Assembly (NCBI RefSeq): GCF_039908645.1
Contig: NZ_CP150917.1
Location: 1,212,501-1,276,500, forward strand
Direction of reading: 5' to 3'
Source: Pseudomonas helvetica
GTDB taxonomy: Bacteria; Pseudomonadota; Gammaproteobacteria; Pseudomonadales; Pseudomonadaceae
Length of the DNA: 64,000 nt
Notes under the pieces: model-generated
The model's input: only the letters and a program-made list of their open reading frames with translations
Databases searched by the model: none
Told to the model about the DNA's origin: nothing
Shown here: positions 31,420 through 40,859 of the stretch, in pieces
Layout: each line of letters starts with the position of its first letter
Position numbering within the stretch: position 1 is the first letter of the stretch
Made by a program: the position numbers and the translations under genes

Positions 31420-31812
31420 TCAGTTAACCGAAATCGCGCAGTCGAAGGTTTGCGCGGGTTCGACTTCCGGTTCCCACGGCTGTTGATAAGTCAGGCGCAA
31501 ACGCCCGTTGCCTGCGGCGAAGGCTTGAAAGCGCCAGGTCGATTGCCCGCCACTGCCCACCAACCCGGTGTTCTCCGGGTTGCTGTAAACCTCGGGGCTG
31601 ATCGCCCGCAGCACACCGCCAGCCGAATCCTGGATCGCCCAGCGATAACCGGTGGTCGGGTTGCTTGGCAGGGTCAGGATCAGGTGTTGCCCGTTGTTCA
31701 GTTGCACCGGGCATTCGCTTTGTTTTTCCACCGTCACGTTGTGTTTCGGTTGAGTGGCGCAGGCGGCCAGCAGGGCGAGGCTCAGGGGCAGAAGCAGACG
31801 GGTAGGGGACAT
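31420..31812 (-). CDS. Chagasin/I42-family cysteine protease inhibitor, lipoprotein
   Basis: The 130-aa precursor starts at 31812 (MSPTRLLLPLSLALLAAC), with a lipobox cysteine at residue 18 (LLAACA). The mature part has the inhibitor loops of family I42: NPTTGYRW (BC loop), GSGGQSTW (DE loop), and QPWEPEV (FG loop). Such proteins block papain-like proteases; in P. aeruginosa the homologous gene icp sits beside the asrA-type lon gene, as here. The longer frame upstream is not used. Its exact in vivo target is not evident. Confidence 0.85.
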   Translation of the reverse strand: MSPTRLLLPLSLALLAACATQPKHNVTVEKQSECPVQLNNGQHLILTLPSNPTTGYRWAIQDSAGGVLRAISPEVYSNPENTGLVGSGGQSTWRFQAFAAGNGRLRLTYQQPWEPEVEPAQTFDCAISVN

Positions 31813-31925
31813 TGGATCGGGAACTCCGGTAATCACGACGAACGGCGAGCATAACCGAAGATGAATCAAAGTGTGACGGTCCCGACCGGGACGGCCGAAG
31901 GTTTGGCGTCGTGAGTGCTGACGCC

Positions 31926-31987
31926 ATCGCGGGCAAGCCTTGCTCCTACAGATTGTGCGGACCGTAGGAGCAAGGCTTGCCCACGAT
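31926..31987. repeat. REP doublet (GGAGCAAGGCTTGCCCGCGA type)
   Basis: Two inverted palindromes with only about 20 bp between them, upstream of the inhibitor gene. Confidence 0.85.
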
Positions 31988-32012
31988 GGCGATGGTAATG
32001 GCGCTACATCAC

Positions 32013-32045
32013 TGTCAGAACAACACCTTCGCCACATCCGCAAAG
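32013..32045 (-). repeat. Duplicate copy of the lon 3' end
   Basis: Thirty-three bases are identical to 32794-32826, which encode the last residues of lon (FADVAKVLF-stop on the minus strand). Weaker similarity extends on both sides. The pair flanks the Ig-like gene. Confidence 0.85.
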
Positions 32046-32076
32046 TGCATGGCTGTTTTTCAGAGGAGAGTTGGTG

Positions 32077-32679
32077 TCACTCAACTGTTACGAGCAAGTC
32101 GTCACTCCACCGCGAAGTATGCTCTTTAAATATTTGCCTGCATTTGAGTACATAGGGGCCGGGCATCAAAGACCATTTTGGGGTTGCCTCCCACCATCCC
32201 GCTCCATCGGTGTTAGTTGTGGTGTGATAAGTGAGGGCAGGAGGGGTAGTTTTTGTCAGTTCAATTTCAATATTGGTGTTTATGTAAAGACCGGTGCCTT
32301 TAATCATTTGTTCGTGCTGATGCAGTGAATCTCCAGCGATGGGCTTAGTAATGACCGGCAGCGCGAGCAATTTCGTGAAGAAAACCTTTTCGCTTGGCTC
32401 CGACATTTCGGGTGGCCAATATTGTTCCTGCTTGGCACGAAACCAGAGCTCTCTAGGGATCTCGGCGCCCTTATCGATGACAGGGTATTGCCAGTGTCCA
32501 TCCGACTTCACCTCCGTCTTTTTTATCCATGGACTCTCATGCCCGTCGAGGAAGTTTGATTCCATTAAAATTGCAGCACCTGCTTTGCCCGTCCCCTCCA
32601 GTATCAGCGTATCAATCTTGTCTCCTTCTTTTGGGTTCAAGATAACGGGAGGGGTTAATGCAATGATTTTCTCTTCCAT
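32077..32679 (-). CDS. Protein of two Ig-like repeats, unknown function
   Basis: The 200-aa product has two similar domains of about 95 residues. The first starts PPVILNPKEGDKIDTLIL and the second LPVITKPIAGDSLHQHEQ; each continues with a GTG motif (EGTGKAGAAI, KGTGLYINTN) and ends in a W-containing strand. Such tandem Ig-like modules occur in pseudomonad surface and toxin-associated proteins, but no signal peptide is visible here. The base composition is clearly lower in GC than its neighbours, and the gene is bracketed by two copies of the lon 3' end, which points to acquisition or insertion. Start ATG 32679 is weakly supported by GAGTGAG upstream. No function can be assigned. Confidence 0.7.
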   Translation of the reverse strand: MEEKIIALTPPVILNPKEGDKIDTLILEGTGKAGAAILMESNFLDGHESPWIKKTEVKSDGHWQYPVIDKGAEIPRELWFRAKQEQYWPPEMSEPSEKVFFTKLLALPVITKPIAGDSLHQHEQMIKGTGLYINTNIEIELTKTTPPALTYHTTTNTDGAGWWEATPKWSLMPGPYVLKCRQIFKEHTSRWSDDLLVTVE

Positions 32680-32795
32680 GATTGCTCACTCTTGAATGCG
32701 GGGGTGAGCAACCGTTTTATCAGCCCAGAAGGTAAGCGCCACCTGTTAGAAATACCAGTTCCGACAGGTGGCGTTAATGAACAGTGCATCAGGTG

Positions 32796-35216
32796 TCAGA
32801 ACAACACCTTCGCCACATCCGCAAAGCGCTTGGCGAAGTGCACGGTGATCCCTTCCTTCAGGTAATCCGGGAGTTCCTCAAAACTGCCACGGTTCGGTTC
32901 GGGCAAGATCAGTTCGAAGATCTTCTGCCGCCGCGCCGCGATCACCTTCTCGCGGACCCCGCCAATCGGCAGCACGTGCCCGGTCAGCGTCAGTTCACCG
33001 GTCATGGCCACGCCTTTTTTCGGCGGCTGGTTGCGCGCCAGTGAGAGCAGGGCGCTGGCCATGGTTACGCCGGCGCTTGGGCCATCTTTCGGTGTTGCAC
33101 CTTCTGGCACGTGGAGGTGGATGAAGGCTTCGTCGAAGAACTTCGCGTCGCCACCGAATTGCTTGAGGTGCGAGCTGACGTAGCTGTAGGCGATCTCGGC
33201 CGATTCCTTCATCACATCGCCCAGTTGCCCGGTGAGCTTGAAGCCGCGGTTGAGGGTGTGAATGCGCGTGGCTTCGATCGGCAAGGTTGCGCCGCCCATG
33301 CTGGTCCAGGCCAGGCCGGTGATGACCCCGGTGCCGGACAGCACTTGTTCGTTGCGAAACACCGGCATGCCGAGTGAGGCTTCGAGGTCTTTGGGGCCGA
33401 TCTTGATCACAGCTTTCGGTTCGTCGATCAGCTTCACCACCGCTTTGCGCACCAGTTTGCCCAGTTGTTTTTCCAACTGGCGTACCCCGGCTTCGCGGGC
33501 GTAACCGTCGATCAGGGCTTTCAGCGCGCTGTCGCTGATGGACAGGCTGGTTTTCGACACCCCGGCTTTCTCAAGCTGTTTTGGCCACAGGTGACGCTTG
33601 GCAATGGCGACCTTTTCTTCGGTGATGTAACCCGACAGGCGAATCACTTCCATCCGGTCGAGCAACGGACCTGGAATCGAGTCCAGGGTGTTGGCGGTGC
33701 AGACGAACAGCACTTTCGACAGGTCCAGACGCAGGTCCAGGTAATGGTCGAGGAATTCGACGTTCTGTTCCGGGTCGAGGGTTTCCAGCAGCGCCGAGGC
33801 CGGGTCGCCCTGGAAGCTTTGGCCCATCTTGTCGATTTCGTCGAGCATGATCACCGGGTTCATCACTTCAACGTCTTTCAACGCCTGGACCAGTTTGCCC
33901 GGCAGCGCGCCGATGTAGGTGCGGCGGTGGCCCTTGATCTCGGCTTCATCGCGCATACCGCCGACGCTGAAGCGATAGAACGGTCGCCCCAGCGACTCGG
34001 CGATGGATTTACCGACGCTGGTCTTGCCCACGCCCGGCGGGCCGACCAGCAACACGATGGAGCCGGCGATCTCACCTTTGTAGGCGCCGACTGCAAGGAA
34101 TTCGAGGATCCGGTCCTTGATGTCGTCGAGCCCGGCGTGGTGTTGGTCGAGGACTTTGCGCGCGTGTTTGAGGTCGAGTTTGTCCTCGCCATAAACGCCC
34201 CACGGCACCGCTGTCGCCCACTCCAGGTAGTTGCGGGTGACGGCGTATTCCGGCGAGCCGGTTTCGAGGATCGACAGCTTGTTCATTTCCTCTTCGATGC
34301 GTTTCTGTGCCTGTGGCGGCAGGACCTTGCCCACCAGCCGCTGCTCGAACTGCTCGACGTCGGCGCTGCGGTCGTCCTTGGTCAGCCCCAGTTCCTGCTG
34401 GATGACCTTAAGTTGTTCCTTGAGGAAAAACTCGCGCTGGTGCTCGCCGATCTTGCGGTTCACCTCGGCAGAGATTTCTTTCTGCAAGCGCGCGACTTCG
34501 ACTTCCTTGCGCAGCATCGGCAGGACTTTTTCCATGCGCTTGAGCATTGGCACGCAGTCGAGCACTTCTTGCAGCTCGCTGCCGGTGGCCGAGGTCAGGG
34601 CGGCGGCGAAGTCGGTCAGTGGCGACGGATCGTTGGGGCTGAAGCGGTTGAGGTAGTTTTTCAGCTCTTCGCTGTACAGCGGGTTGAGCGGCAGCAGTTC
34701 CTTGATCGCGTTGATCAGCGCCATGCCGTAGGCCTTGACCTCATCGGTCGGCTCGCTTGGCTGGTGCGGGTATTCGACTTCCACCAGGTACGGTGGGCGA
34801 TGGTGCTTGAGCCAGGTCTTGAGGCGTACGCGGGTCAGGCCCTGGGCGACGAATTGCAGTTTGCCGTTTTCGCGGCTGGCGTGATGGATCTTCACCAGGG
34901 TGCCGTAAAGCGGCAGGGCGGAGGTGTCGAAGTGCCGTGGGTCTTCCTGCGGGGTGTCCATGAAGAACAGCGCGAGCGAGTGATGTTCGGATTTGGCGAC
35001 CAGGTCGAGGGTTTCGGCCCAGGGTTCTTCGTTGACGATCACCGGCAGTACTTGCGCGGGGAAGAACGGGCGGTTGTGAATCGGGATGATGTAGACCTTG
35101 TCCGGCAGGTTCTGGCCGGGCAGGGCCAGGCCTTTGCCTGTTGAGGTGGGGTGTTCGGCGTTTTCGGGGTCGGCGTAGTCGCTCGGGTTTTCCGGGAATT
35201 CTTGCTGGTCGCTCAT
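32796..35216 (-). CDS. ATP-dependent Lon-type protease (AsrA-like)
   Basis: The start at 35216 (MSDQQEFPENPSD) gives 806 aa. The N-terminal LON domain is divergent from classical Lon (KVYIIPIHNRPFFPAQVLP), as in the second Lon of pseudomonads, AsrA (PA0779-like). The AAA+ module has Walker A LVGPPGVGKTSVGK, the sensor region, and VIMLDEIDKMG as Walker B. The protease domain includes the catalytic serine in KDGPSAGVTMAS and lysine in GGVREKVIAARR. In P. aeruginosa AsrA affects the heat-shock response to aminoglycosides. The gene's last codons are duplicated at 32013-32045. Confidence 0.92.
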   Translation of the reverse strand: MSDQQEFPENPSDYADPENAEHPTSTGKGLALPGQNLPDKVYIIPIHNRPFFPAQVLPVIVNEEPWAETLDLVAKSEHHSLALFFMDTPQEDPRHFDTSALPLYGTLVKIHHASRENGKLQFVAQGLTRVRLKTWLKHHRPPYLVEVEYPHQPSEPTDEVKAYGMALINAIKELLPLNPLYSEELKNYLNRFSPNDPSPLTDFAAALTSATGSELQEVLDCVPMLKRMEKVLPMLRKEVEVARLQKEISAEVNRKIGEHQREFFLKEQLKVIQQELGLTKDDRSADVEQFEQRLVGKVLPPQAQKRIEEEMNKLSILETGSPEYAVTRNYLEWATAVPWGVYGEDKLDLKHARKVLDQHHAGLDDIKDRILEFLAVGAYKGEIAGSIVLLVGPPGVGKTSVGKSIAESLGRPFYRFSVGGMRDEAEIKGHRRTYIGALPGKLVQALKDVEVMNPVIMLDEIDKMGQSFQGDPASALLETLDPEQNVEFLDHYLDLRLDLSKVLFVCTANTLDSIPGPLLDRMEVIRLSGYITEEKVAIAKRHLWPKQLEKAGVSKTSLSISDSALKALIDGYAREAGVRQLEKQLGKLVRKAVVKLIDEPKAVIKIGPKDLEASLGMPVFRNEQVLSGTGVITGLAWTSMGGATLPIEATRIHTLNRGFKLTGQLGDVMKESAEIAYSYVSSHLKQFGGDAKFFDEAFIHLHVPEGATPKDGPSAGVTMASALLSLARNQPPKKGVAMTGELTLTGHVLPIGGVREKVIAARRQKIFELILPEPNRGSFEELPDYLKEGITVHFAKRFADVAKVLF

Positions 35217-35324
35217 GGGGCACCTGCGCAATGGGGTATGAGGGATAGATGGGGCAGGTGGTGGGTGGTTTCAATGGGGGGCGGTTGTTAGCGGGTGTTT
35301 CATAGAGTGTATTCACCCAACTAT

Positions 35325-35351
35325 TGTAGGAGCCGAGCTTGCTCGCGATGG
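35325..35351. repeat. Single REP
   Basis: TGTAGGAGCCGAGCTTGCTC followed by GCGATG, a lone REP upstream of lon. Confidence 0.7.
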
Positions 35352-35379
35352 CGGCCTGATAGCCGGCCAACCTCTTGCA

Positions 35380-35870
35380 GGTGTACATATCCATTCCTGC
35401 GGTAACGGCCACTTGGGGTTTCGCCTGACGGCGACTCACTTTTTTTACAAGCGCCTAAAAAAAGTAAGCAAAAAAACGCTCGCCCCAAGCGTACGGCACC
35501 TCGCCTAGGCTCGGCGTTCCCTCACTCCGGTGTCCATCAGGGGGCATCGCCTACGGTCTGCTTCGCGACGACCTCCTCTCGATGTGTCCGGCTGCGCCGT
35601 ACGGCGCTGCGCGCCAACCCCCTGATGAACACCTGCGCTCGGCCTGCCGAAGGGGCGGGTGGATCAAGATCAACAGCAAAGCACGGCGGCCTGCCGGCCG
35701 GCCTGAGTGGTAAGAGCGCGTACGGCTTGGATCTCGTTCTCACGCGTAGCAAAGGAATGCATCCTGTGACGCTCTGCGTCACGATTCGTGAGCTGAGGCA
35801 GAGCGTGGGAACGACCGCAATCATTCGCGGATGTACATCAATCAAAACGGTGGGGCGGGCCGGGCGGCCC
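35380..35870. repeat. Long non-coding intergenic repeat tract
   Basis: About 490 bp without a convincing gene. It contains the inverted arms ACTTTTTTTAC and TAAAAAAAGT, a stretch of CG-rich short palindromes, and near 35765-35815 a segment with TGACGCTCTGCGTCA. This composition is typical of a repeated intergenic sequence I recall from many fluorescent Pseudomonas genomes; ORFs of about 100 codons in it read through these palindromes and look non-coding. Confidence 0.5.
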
Positions 35871-35885
35871 TCCCACCGTCGGGTG

Positions 35886-36257
35886 TTACGGCGCTTCTGG
35901 CTGATCGAAATTATCCAGTGCCCGATTAACCAATAGTTCCCCCAACGAGATCATCTGCTGAATCGCCAGCGCCACATGTCGGCGCGTGCCTTCCAGCTCG
36001 AATGCCAAATCGCTGGCCAGTACATTGACCGAGGCGAAGGTTTCCGAGGCATGCGCCAGCAGGGTTTCGTTATCCAGATCAGGGATGACCGCGAAGATGT
36101 TGGAGGGGCGTTTGTCGGGCAGGTTGCCCTTGTCGAACGGTGGTTTGAGGTAGTGATCCAGCGCCCGCTCGGCAGCGTCGTGGAGTTTTTTGGAGTCGGT
36201 GGAGGCGTAAGGGGAAGTGCTTGGGGCTTCTGGGAAATCGGGGGTGACTTTGTGCAT
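35886..36257 (-). CDS. Small DUF6124-like protein
   Basis: The 123-aa hydrophilic, helical protein shows DSKKLHDAAERALDHYL, followed by NETLLAHASETFASVNVLAS and a C-terminal ISLGELLVNRALDNF. This matches the style of the pseudomonad DUF6124 family, whose members share the AAERALDHYL and ELxVNRALD motifs. No signal peptide, transmembrane segment or catalytic motif is seen. It stands alone between a repeat tract and a REPIN; function unknown. Confidence 0.7.
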   Translation of the reverse strand: MHKVTPDFPEAPSTSPYASTDSKKLHDAAERALDHYLKPPFDKGNLPDKRPSNIFAVIPDLDNETLLAHASETFASVNVLASDLAFELEGTRRHVALAIQQMISLGELLVNRALDNFDQPEAP

Positions 36258-36418
36258 GGTGACGCTCCTAAGTGCGCCTAGAGTGTGCTCGGACGGTCAA
36301 ACCCGGTCGCTGAATTGGCAGCGACCACCAAAGACTAGTGATGCGGCTTCCCACCGACAACCTGAAAACCATGTCGGAAGCTTCTCTGAGTCCTACTCAT
36401 TGGATAAACACACAACCT

Positions 36419-36549
36419 GTGGCGAGGGGGCTTGCCCCCGCTGGGCTGTGAAGCAGCCCCAAAACCTGCAATCGGGTTTTGTCAGGCACACCCGGTTCGC
36501 TGGGTTTGCGAGCGCTTCGCACTCGAGCGGGAGCAAGCTCCCTCGCCAC
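36419..36549. repeat. REPIN with unequal arms
   Basis: Left arm GTGGCGAGGGGGCTTGCCCC and right arm GGGAGCAAGCTCCCTCGCCA belong to two REP variants, a mixed REPIN. Confidence 0.85.
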
Positions 36550-36581
36550 AGTACGGTGTTGTATCAGTGATTTGTGGGCCA

Positions 36582-36619
36582 CAAAAAAGGCGACTACCTC
36601 GCGGTAGTCGCCTTCGTTT
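36582..36619 (-). terminator. Intrinsic terminator of gcd
   Basis: AAGGCGACTACC and GGTAGTCGCCTT pair around TCGC with a T/A run on each side, just downstream of the gcd stop. Confidence 0.85.
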
Positions 36620-36635
36620 TAACTGCGGTTAACGC

Positions 36636-39047
36636 TTATTCCGACAGTTTGTAAGCGATCACATAGTCGCCCATTTTGGTGCCCAGCGAACCATGGCCGC
36701 CAACTACCAGCAGCACGTACTGTTTGCCGTCCTTGCCGGTGTAGGTCATCGGTGTGGCCTGGCCGCCGGCCGGCAGGCGCGACTTCCAGAGTTCCTTGCC
36801 GTTGTTGACGTCATAGGCGCGCAGATACTGGTCCAGGGTGCCGCTGAGGAAGCCGACGCCGCCGGCGGTGACGATCGAGCCGCCCATGCTTGGCACGCCG
36901 ATTGGCAGGCCGATAGGCAGTGGCGAGCTGTCGCGGCTGGTGCCGTTCTTGCGTTTCCACACCACGTTGCTGGTGGTCAGGTCGATACCGGCGACGTAGC
37001 CCCAGGCCGGAGCCTGGCACGGTACGCCGAATGGCGACATGAACGGGTGCATGGTCACCGCGTATGGCGCGCCGGTGTTGGGTTGGACGCCGGAGGTCTC
37101 GCTCTCGCGCTTGCTCCCGGCAGCCACTTCAGCCTGCGGGATCAGTTTGGAGACGAATGCCATGTAGTTCGGGCTGGTGAACAGCATCTGGCGAACCGGG
37201 TCGAGCGACACGCTGCCCCAGTTGAACACACCAACGTTACCCGGATAGATCAAGCTGCCCTGCAATGACGGCGGGGTGTACTGGCCTTCGTAGCGCAGTT
37301 GCTTGAACTGGATGCGGCAGAGCATCTGGTCGAACGGGCTGGCGCCCCACATGGCCTTCTCGGTCAGATCCGGAGCGAGCAGGTTGAGGTCCGAGCGAGC
37401 CTGGGTCGGCGCGGTATGGTCGCCGGTGACTGCGCCTTGCGGCGCCGGCACTTCGCGAATCGGCACGATCGGTGTGCCGTTGCGACGGTCGAGCACATAC
37501 AGGCTGCCCTGCTTGGTCGGTGCGATCAGCGCCGGCTTGATGCCGTCGGCGGTTTTCATGTCGAGCAGGGTCGGCTGGCTGCCGACGTCCATGTCCCACA
37601 GGTCGTGGTGGGTGAACTGGAAGTTCCAGCGCACTTTGCCGGTCGCCAGGTCCAGGGCCACCATGCCGGCGCTGAATTTCTCTGCGCCCGGCGTGCGGTC
37701 GGCACCCCACTGGTCAGGCATCTGGTTGCCCAGCGGCAGGTAGACCATGCCGAGTTTCTCGTCGACGCTGGCCAGCGACCACATGTTCGGCGAGTTGCGG
37801 GTGTAGGTCTTGCCCGGTGCCAAAGGCTCGGTCGCTTCAGGGTTGCCGCTGTCCCAGTTCCAGACCAGGTGACCGTCGCGGATGTCGAAGGCGCGGATTA
37901 CGCCCGACGGCTCGTTGGTCGATTCGTTGTCGGTGACGTGGCCGCCCATGATCACCAGATCACGGGTGATCGCTGCCGGCGAGGTCGCGTAGTAGCCACC
38001 GGGGGTGAACGGACCGATACCTTGGGTCAGGTCAACCACGCCGTGATCGCCGAAGCCTTCGCAGACTTTGCCGGTGTCGGCGTTCAGGGCGATCAGGCGA
38101 GCATCGGCGGTGGGCAGGTAGAGGCGACGCGGACAGGCTTGCGCAACCGCTTTGCCAGCTTCGGAGATGACTGCGGCCGAAGCGTTGTCAGCCTTGGCGT
38201 AGGCGTTCTCGTCGTAGTAGGAAACGCCACGGCAGGTCATGTGGGCGAAGCCCTTGAAGCCCACCGGGCTCTTGATCTGCGGGTCGAAGCGCCAGAGTTC
38301 CTTGCCGGTGTCCGGGTCCAGCGCCAGCACCTTGCTGTGGGCGGTGCAGGCATAGAGCATGCCGTTGACCTTCAGCGGGGTGTTCTCGTTGGTCAGTTCC
38401 ACCGGGTCATCGGCGGTCGGCAGGTCGCCGGTGCGGATGCGCCAGGCTTCCTGCAGCTTGCCGACGTTGGCCGGGGTGATCTGTTTCAGCGGCGAGTAGC
38501 GGTCGCCGAATTCGGTGCGGCCATAGGCCTGCCACTCGCCTTCGGGCATTGCTGGCGCGGTGCTGGTCATGTCGGCAGTGTCGCGGCCCAACTCGCCCAT
38601 GATCTCACCCGGGTGGGTGAATTGGCTGGCAACGGCGGTGGCGCCGGCCAGAACCACGGCCACGCTCAGCGCGGCAGTGCCCAGCGGAGCGGCGCCATCA
38701 CGCAGCAGCGGACGGCGGAACCACGGCAACAGCAGGACTACGCCAAGGGCGAACCACAACGACAGACGTGGCACCAGTTGCCACCAGTCGAGGCCGATTT
38801 CCCACAGCGCCCACACCGTACTGGCGAACAGCACCACGGCGTACAGGCCCAATGCTGCACGGCGGGCAGCCAGCAGCAAAATCCCGGTCAGCACCAGGCC
38901 GATCCCGGCCAGCAGGTAATACAGCGAGCCGCCGAGCATGCTCAGCTTGATCCCCCCGGCCAGCAAGGCCAGGCCCATTAGCAGAAGCACGATACCGAGC
39001 AGGCTCGGTAGCAGGCGGCTTCGACTCAAAGCACCATCAGTGCTCAT
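36636..39047 (-). CDS. gcd: Membrane-bound PQQ-dependent glucose dehydrogenase
   Basis: The 803-aa quinoprotein oxidises glucose to gluconate in the periplasm and passes electrons to ubiquinone. The N-terminal 140 residues contain five membrane segments (LLPSLLGIVLLLMGLALLAG onward). The catalytic eight-bladed propeller has the opening WQAYGRTEFGDRYSPLKQI, the PQQ-binding residues in MTCRGVSYYD and GGHVTDNESTNEPSG, and the C-terminal blade ending GSLGTKMGDYVIAYKL. The length agrees with Gcd. It lies next to the oprB-like porin gene on the same strand, as in other pseudomonads; the PQQ synthesis genes are elsewhere. Confidence 0.94.
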   Translation of the reverse strand: MSTDGALSRSRLLPSLLGIVLLLMGLALLAGGIKLSMLGGSLYYLLAGIGLVLTGILLLAARRAALGLYAVVLFASTVWALWEIGLDWWQLVPRLSLWFALGVVLLLPWFRRPLLRDGAAPLGTAALSVAVVLAGATAVASQFTHPGEIMGELGRDTADMTSTAPAMPEGEWQAYGRTEFGDRYSPLKQITPANVGKLQEAWRIRTGDLPTADDPVELTNENTPLKVNGMLYACTAHSKVLALDPDTGKELWRFDPQIKSPVGFKGFAHMTCRGVSYYDENAYAKADNASAAVISEAGKAVAQACPRRLYLPTADARLIALNADTGKVCEGFGDHGVVDLTQGIGPFTPGGYYATSPAAITRDLVIMGGHVTDNESTNEPSGVIRAFDIRDGHLVWNWDSGNPEATEPLAPGKTYTRNSPNMWSLASVDEKLGMVYLPLGNQMPDQWGADRTPGAEKFSAGMVALDLATGKVRWNFQFTHHDLWDMDVGSQPTLLDMKTADGIKPALIAPTKQGSLYVLDRRNGTPIVPIREVPAPQGAVTGDHTAPTQARSDLNLLAPDLTEKAMWGASPFDQMLCRIQFKQLRYEGQYTPPSLQGSLIYPGNVGVFNWGSVSLDPVRQMLFTSPNYMAFVSKLIPQAEVAAGSKRESETSGVQPNTGAPYAVTMHPFMSPFGVPCQAPAWGYVAGIDLTTSNVVWKRKNGTSRDSSPLPIGLPIGVPSMGGSIVTAGGVGFLSGTLDQYLRAYDVNNGKELWKSRLPAGGQATPMTYTGKDGKQYVLLVVGGHGSLGTKMGDYVIAYKLSE

Positions 39048-39132
39048 AGTGTGGTTCTCCGTGACGTTTAAGTAGTCCCGCGCCTGTTCACTGTAGATGA
39101 CGATCAGGTACGGGCAGGTTTCAGTAAGGGTT

Positions 39133-40515
39133 TTAGAACGACGATTGCACCTTAATCCCGCCGATCAGCGCGTCATCGACCTCATTCACGCCACCGGGAT
39201 GGCGGATGTATTGCAGGTTCGGGCGTACGGTCAGCCAGTTGGTTACATGCACGCCGTAATAGAGTTCGGCGCTGTATTCGGTGTCTTGTGGCGGCAGGTA
39301 GGACGGGTCGTTGAAGTCGAAGACCGCGTGCGCCTGATTGATTGCCTCGGCGTTTTTGCGGAAGGCCGGGTTGACGTGGACCCGGGCCATGGCGAAGCCG
39401 ATGTCGTCTTTGCTGCGGGCATCGAACAGGCCTTTGTAGACGACGCCGGCCTGGACATAGTTGTCGACGGCGTTGGTCTTTTTGTCGTGCATCGTGCCGT
39501 TGGCAAACACACTCAAGCCTCGCGAGTTATCGCTGGCGCGGCTGGTCAGTTGCTGCTGCACGCCCAGCCAGACGCCGTGCTTGCTCGATGCGCTGCGGTA
39601 GGGCTGACCACTCAGGGCGGCGGGTTGGCCGTTGTTGTCCTTGTAGACGTCGGTGGCCTTGGCGCTGCTGTAGTAGTAACCGGCGCGGTATTCGCCCGGC
39701 AGGCCATTGAGCTTCGGTGTCCACACCAGCTCCACCGGCAGCACCGTGCCTTGGGTGCCGCTGCCGCTGAGCTTGAAGCCGTTGTCGCGATCCAGGTTCG
39801 ACGGGTTCTGCTCGTACGCACCGATTTGGGCGTAGAGCTCGGGCGTCAGGTGATATTTGACCCGCAGCGCCCATTGGCTGACTGGCCAGTTGTACCAGAT
39901 GCCACCGGCCCAGTTACCGACCTGGGAGCCGCAAAACGCCAGGTTCTGGAAGTCGCAGGGGAAGCTGTTGAAGTCTTCGCCTTCGCCAAAACGGCCGGCC
40001 TTGATGTCGAGTTTCTGATCGAAGAATTTCTGCTGATACCACATCTGCGTCAGCCGGGTGGTCTGACCACGGCCCCAGACTTCCTGGGCCGAGGTGAAGC
40101 CGCCGACACGCGGATCATTGACCCGGTCGTTGCTGATGTTGTTGCCGTTGCGTTCGGTGATGGTCAGCTGAAATTCAGCGTCGTGCCAGCCGAGGATCTT
40201 TTGCAGGTCCAGGTGCGTGCCGAGGCCGAACTGGTCGCTGTAGCGCGCGGTGCGATCATGGTCGTAGCCGCCGTGCAGGTTGCTGCCCATCTCGCCGGTG
40301 TAGTCGAGCTTGAAGTCGTAGCCTTTTTCCGCGAGTTCGGTGCGTGTGCCGTTCCAGTCGCCGAGCATCCACGGTGAGTCGCTATCGAATGCAGGGGCAG
40401 CTTGAGTGCAAGTGGCAAGGCCGAGGGCGCTGAGCCCACCGATCAGGCTTATGGCTTTTCGAGCAGCAATAGTGGGGCGGACAGCGCTGTCTCGCAAAGT
40501 CTGAATGTCAGGCAT
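39133..40515 (-). CDS. oprB: OprB-family carbohydrate porin
   Basis: The 460-aa precursor has a long N-terminal signal ending ATCTQAAPAF, then SPWMLGDWNGTRTELAEKG, the family opening, and barrel strands up to GGIKVQSSF with a C-terminal phenylalanine. OprB porins admit glucose and other sugars through the outer membrane. Transcribed first, with gcd 85 bp downstream on the same strand, it can feed the periplasmic glucose oxidation pathway. Specific sugar preference is inferred from this pairing. Confidence 0.88.
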   Translation of the reverse strand: MPDIQTLRDSAVRPTIAARKAISLIGGLSALGLATCTQAAPAFDSDSPWMLGDWNGTRTELAEKGYDFKLDYTGEMGSNLHGGYDHDRTARYSDQFGLGTHLDLQKILGWHDAEFQLTITERNGNNISNDRVNDPRVGGFTSAQEVWGRGQTTRLTQMWYQQKFFDQKLDIKAGRFGEGEDFNSFPCDFQNLAFCGSQVGNWAGGIWYNWPVSQWALRVKYHLTPELYAQIGAYEQNPSNLDRDNGFKLSGSGTQGTVLPVELVWTPKLNGLPGEYRAGYYYSSAKATDVYKDNNGQPAALSGQPYRSASSKHGVWLGVQQQLTSRASDNSRGLSVFANGTMHDKKTNAVDNYVQAGVVYKGLFDARSKDDIGFAMARVHVNPAFRKNAEAINQAHAVFDFNDPSYLPPQDTEYSAELYYGVHVTNWLTVRPNLQYIRHPGGVNEVDDALIGGIKVQSSF

Positions 40516-40694
40516 AGAGAAGGAATTCTTGGTCTTTTAGGGGAAGAGAGCTGAACGCTGCGAAGGGAAATCGGGCAGGTGAAGCGATTCAGCTTTTAGG
40601 CCTGCAAGGATAATGATCTGTAACAAAGAGAGAAAGGGCTTTTCTTGACATGGATCATTTCGGATTTGGTAACAGTGTGCGGTCATCCTTGAAA

Positions 40695-40752
40695 AGATCG
40701 CAGCCTGTGGCAGCTCCACATCGGAAGGTGAACACCCGCAGGCTGCGAACTT
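40695..40752. repeat. Inverted repeat of another REP class
   Basis: GATCGCAGCCTGTGG and CCGCAGGCTGCGA arms enclose about 30 bp, in the oprB / VF530 divergent region. The rest of the 40516-40859 gap shows no gene. Confidence 0.65.
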
Positions 40753-40859
40753 TCAGAGTTCACCTACATTTAACCGATAGCGCACAGAGTCCTTCCACCG
40801 CAGGACACCCTCGGCTAAGGTGCGCGGCTTCCTCTACTTTCTTCGTTCAAAGGCCCGGC

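Noticed and set aside
33465..35144. 559-codon plus-strand open frame
   Set aside because: Antisense to the lon gene and explained by high GC at third positions.
35537..35936. ORFs of about 100 codons in the long intergenic tract
   Set aside because: They cover palindromic repeat sequence and have no recognisable protein features.
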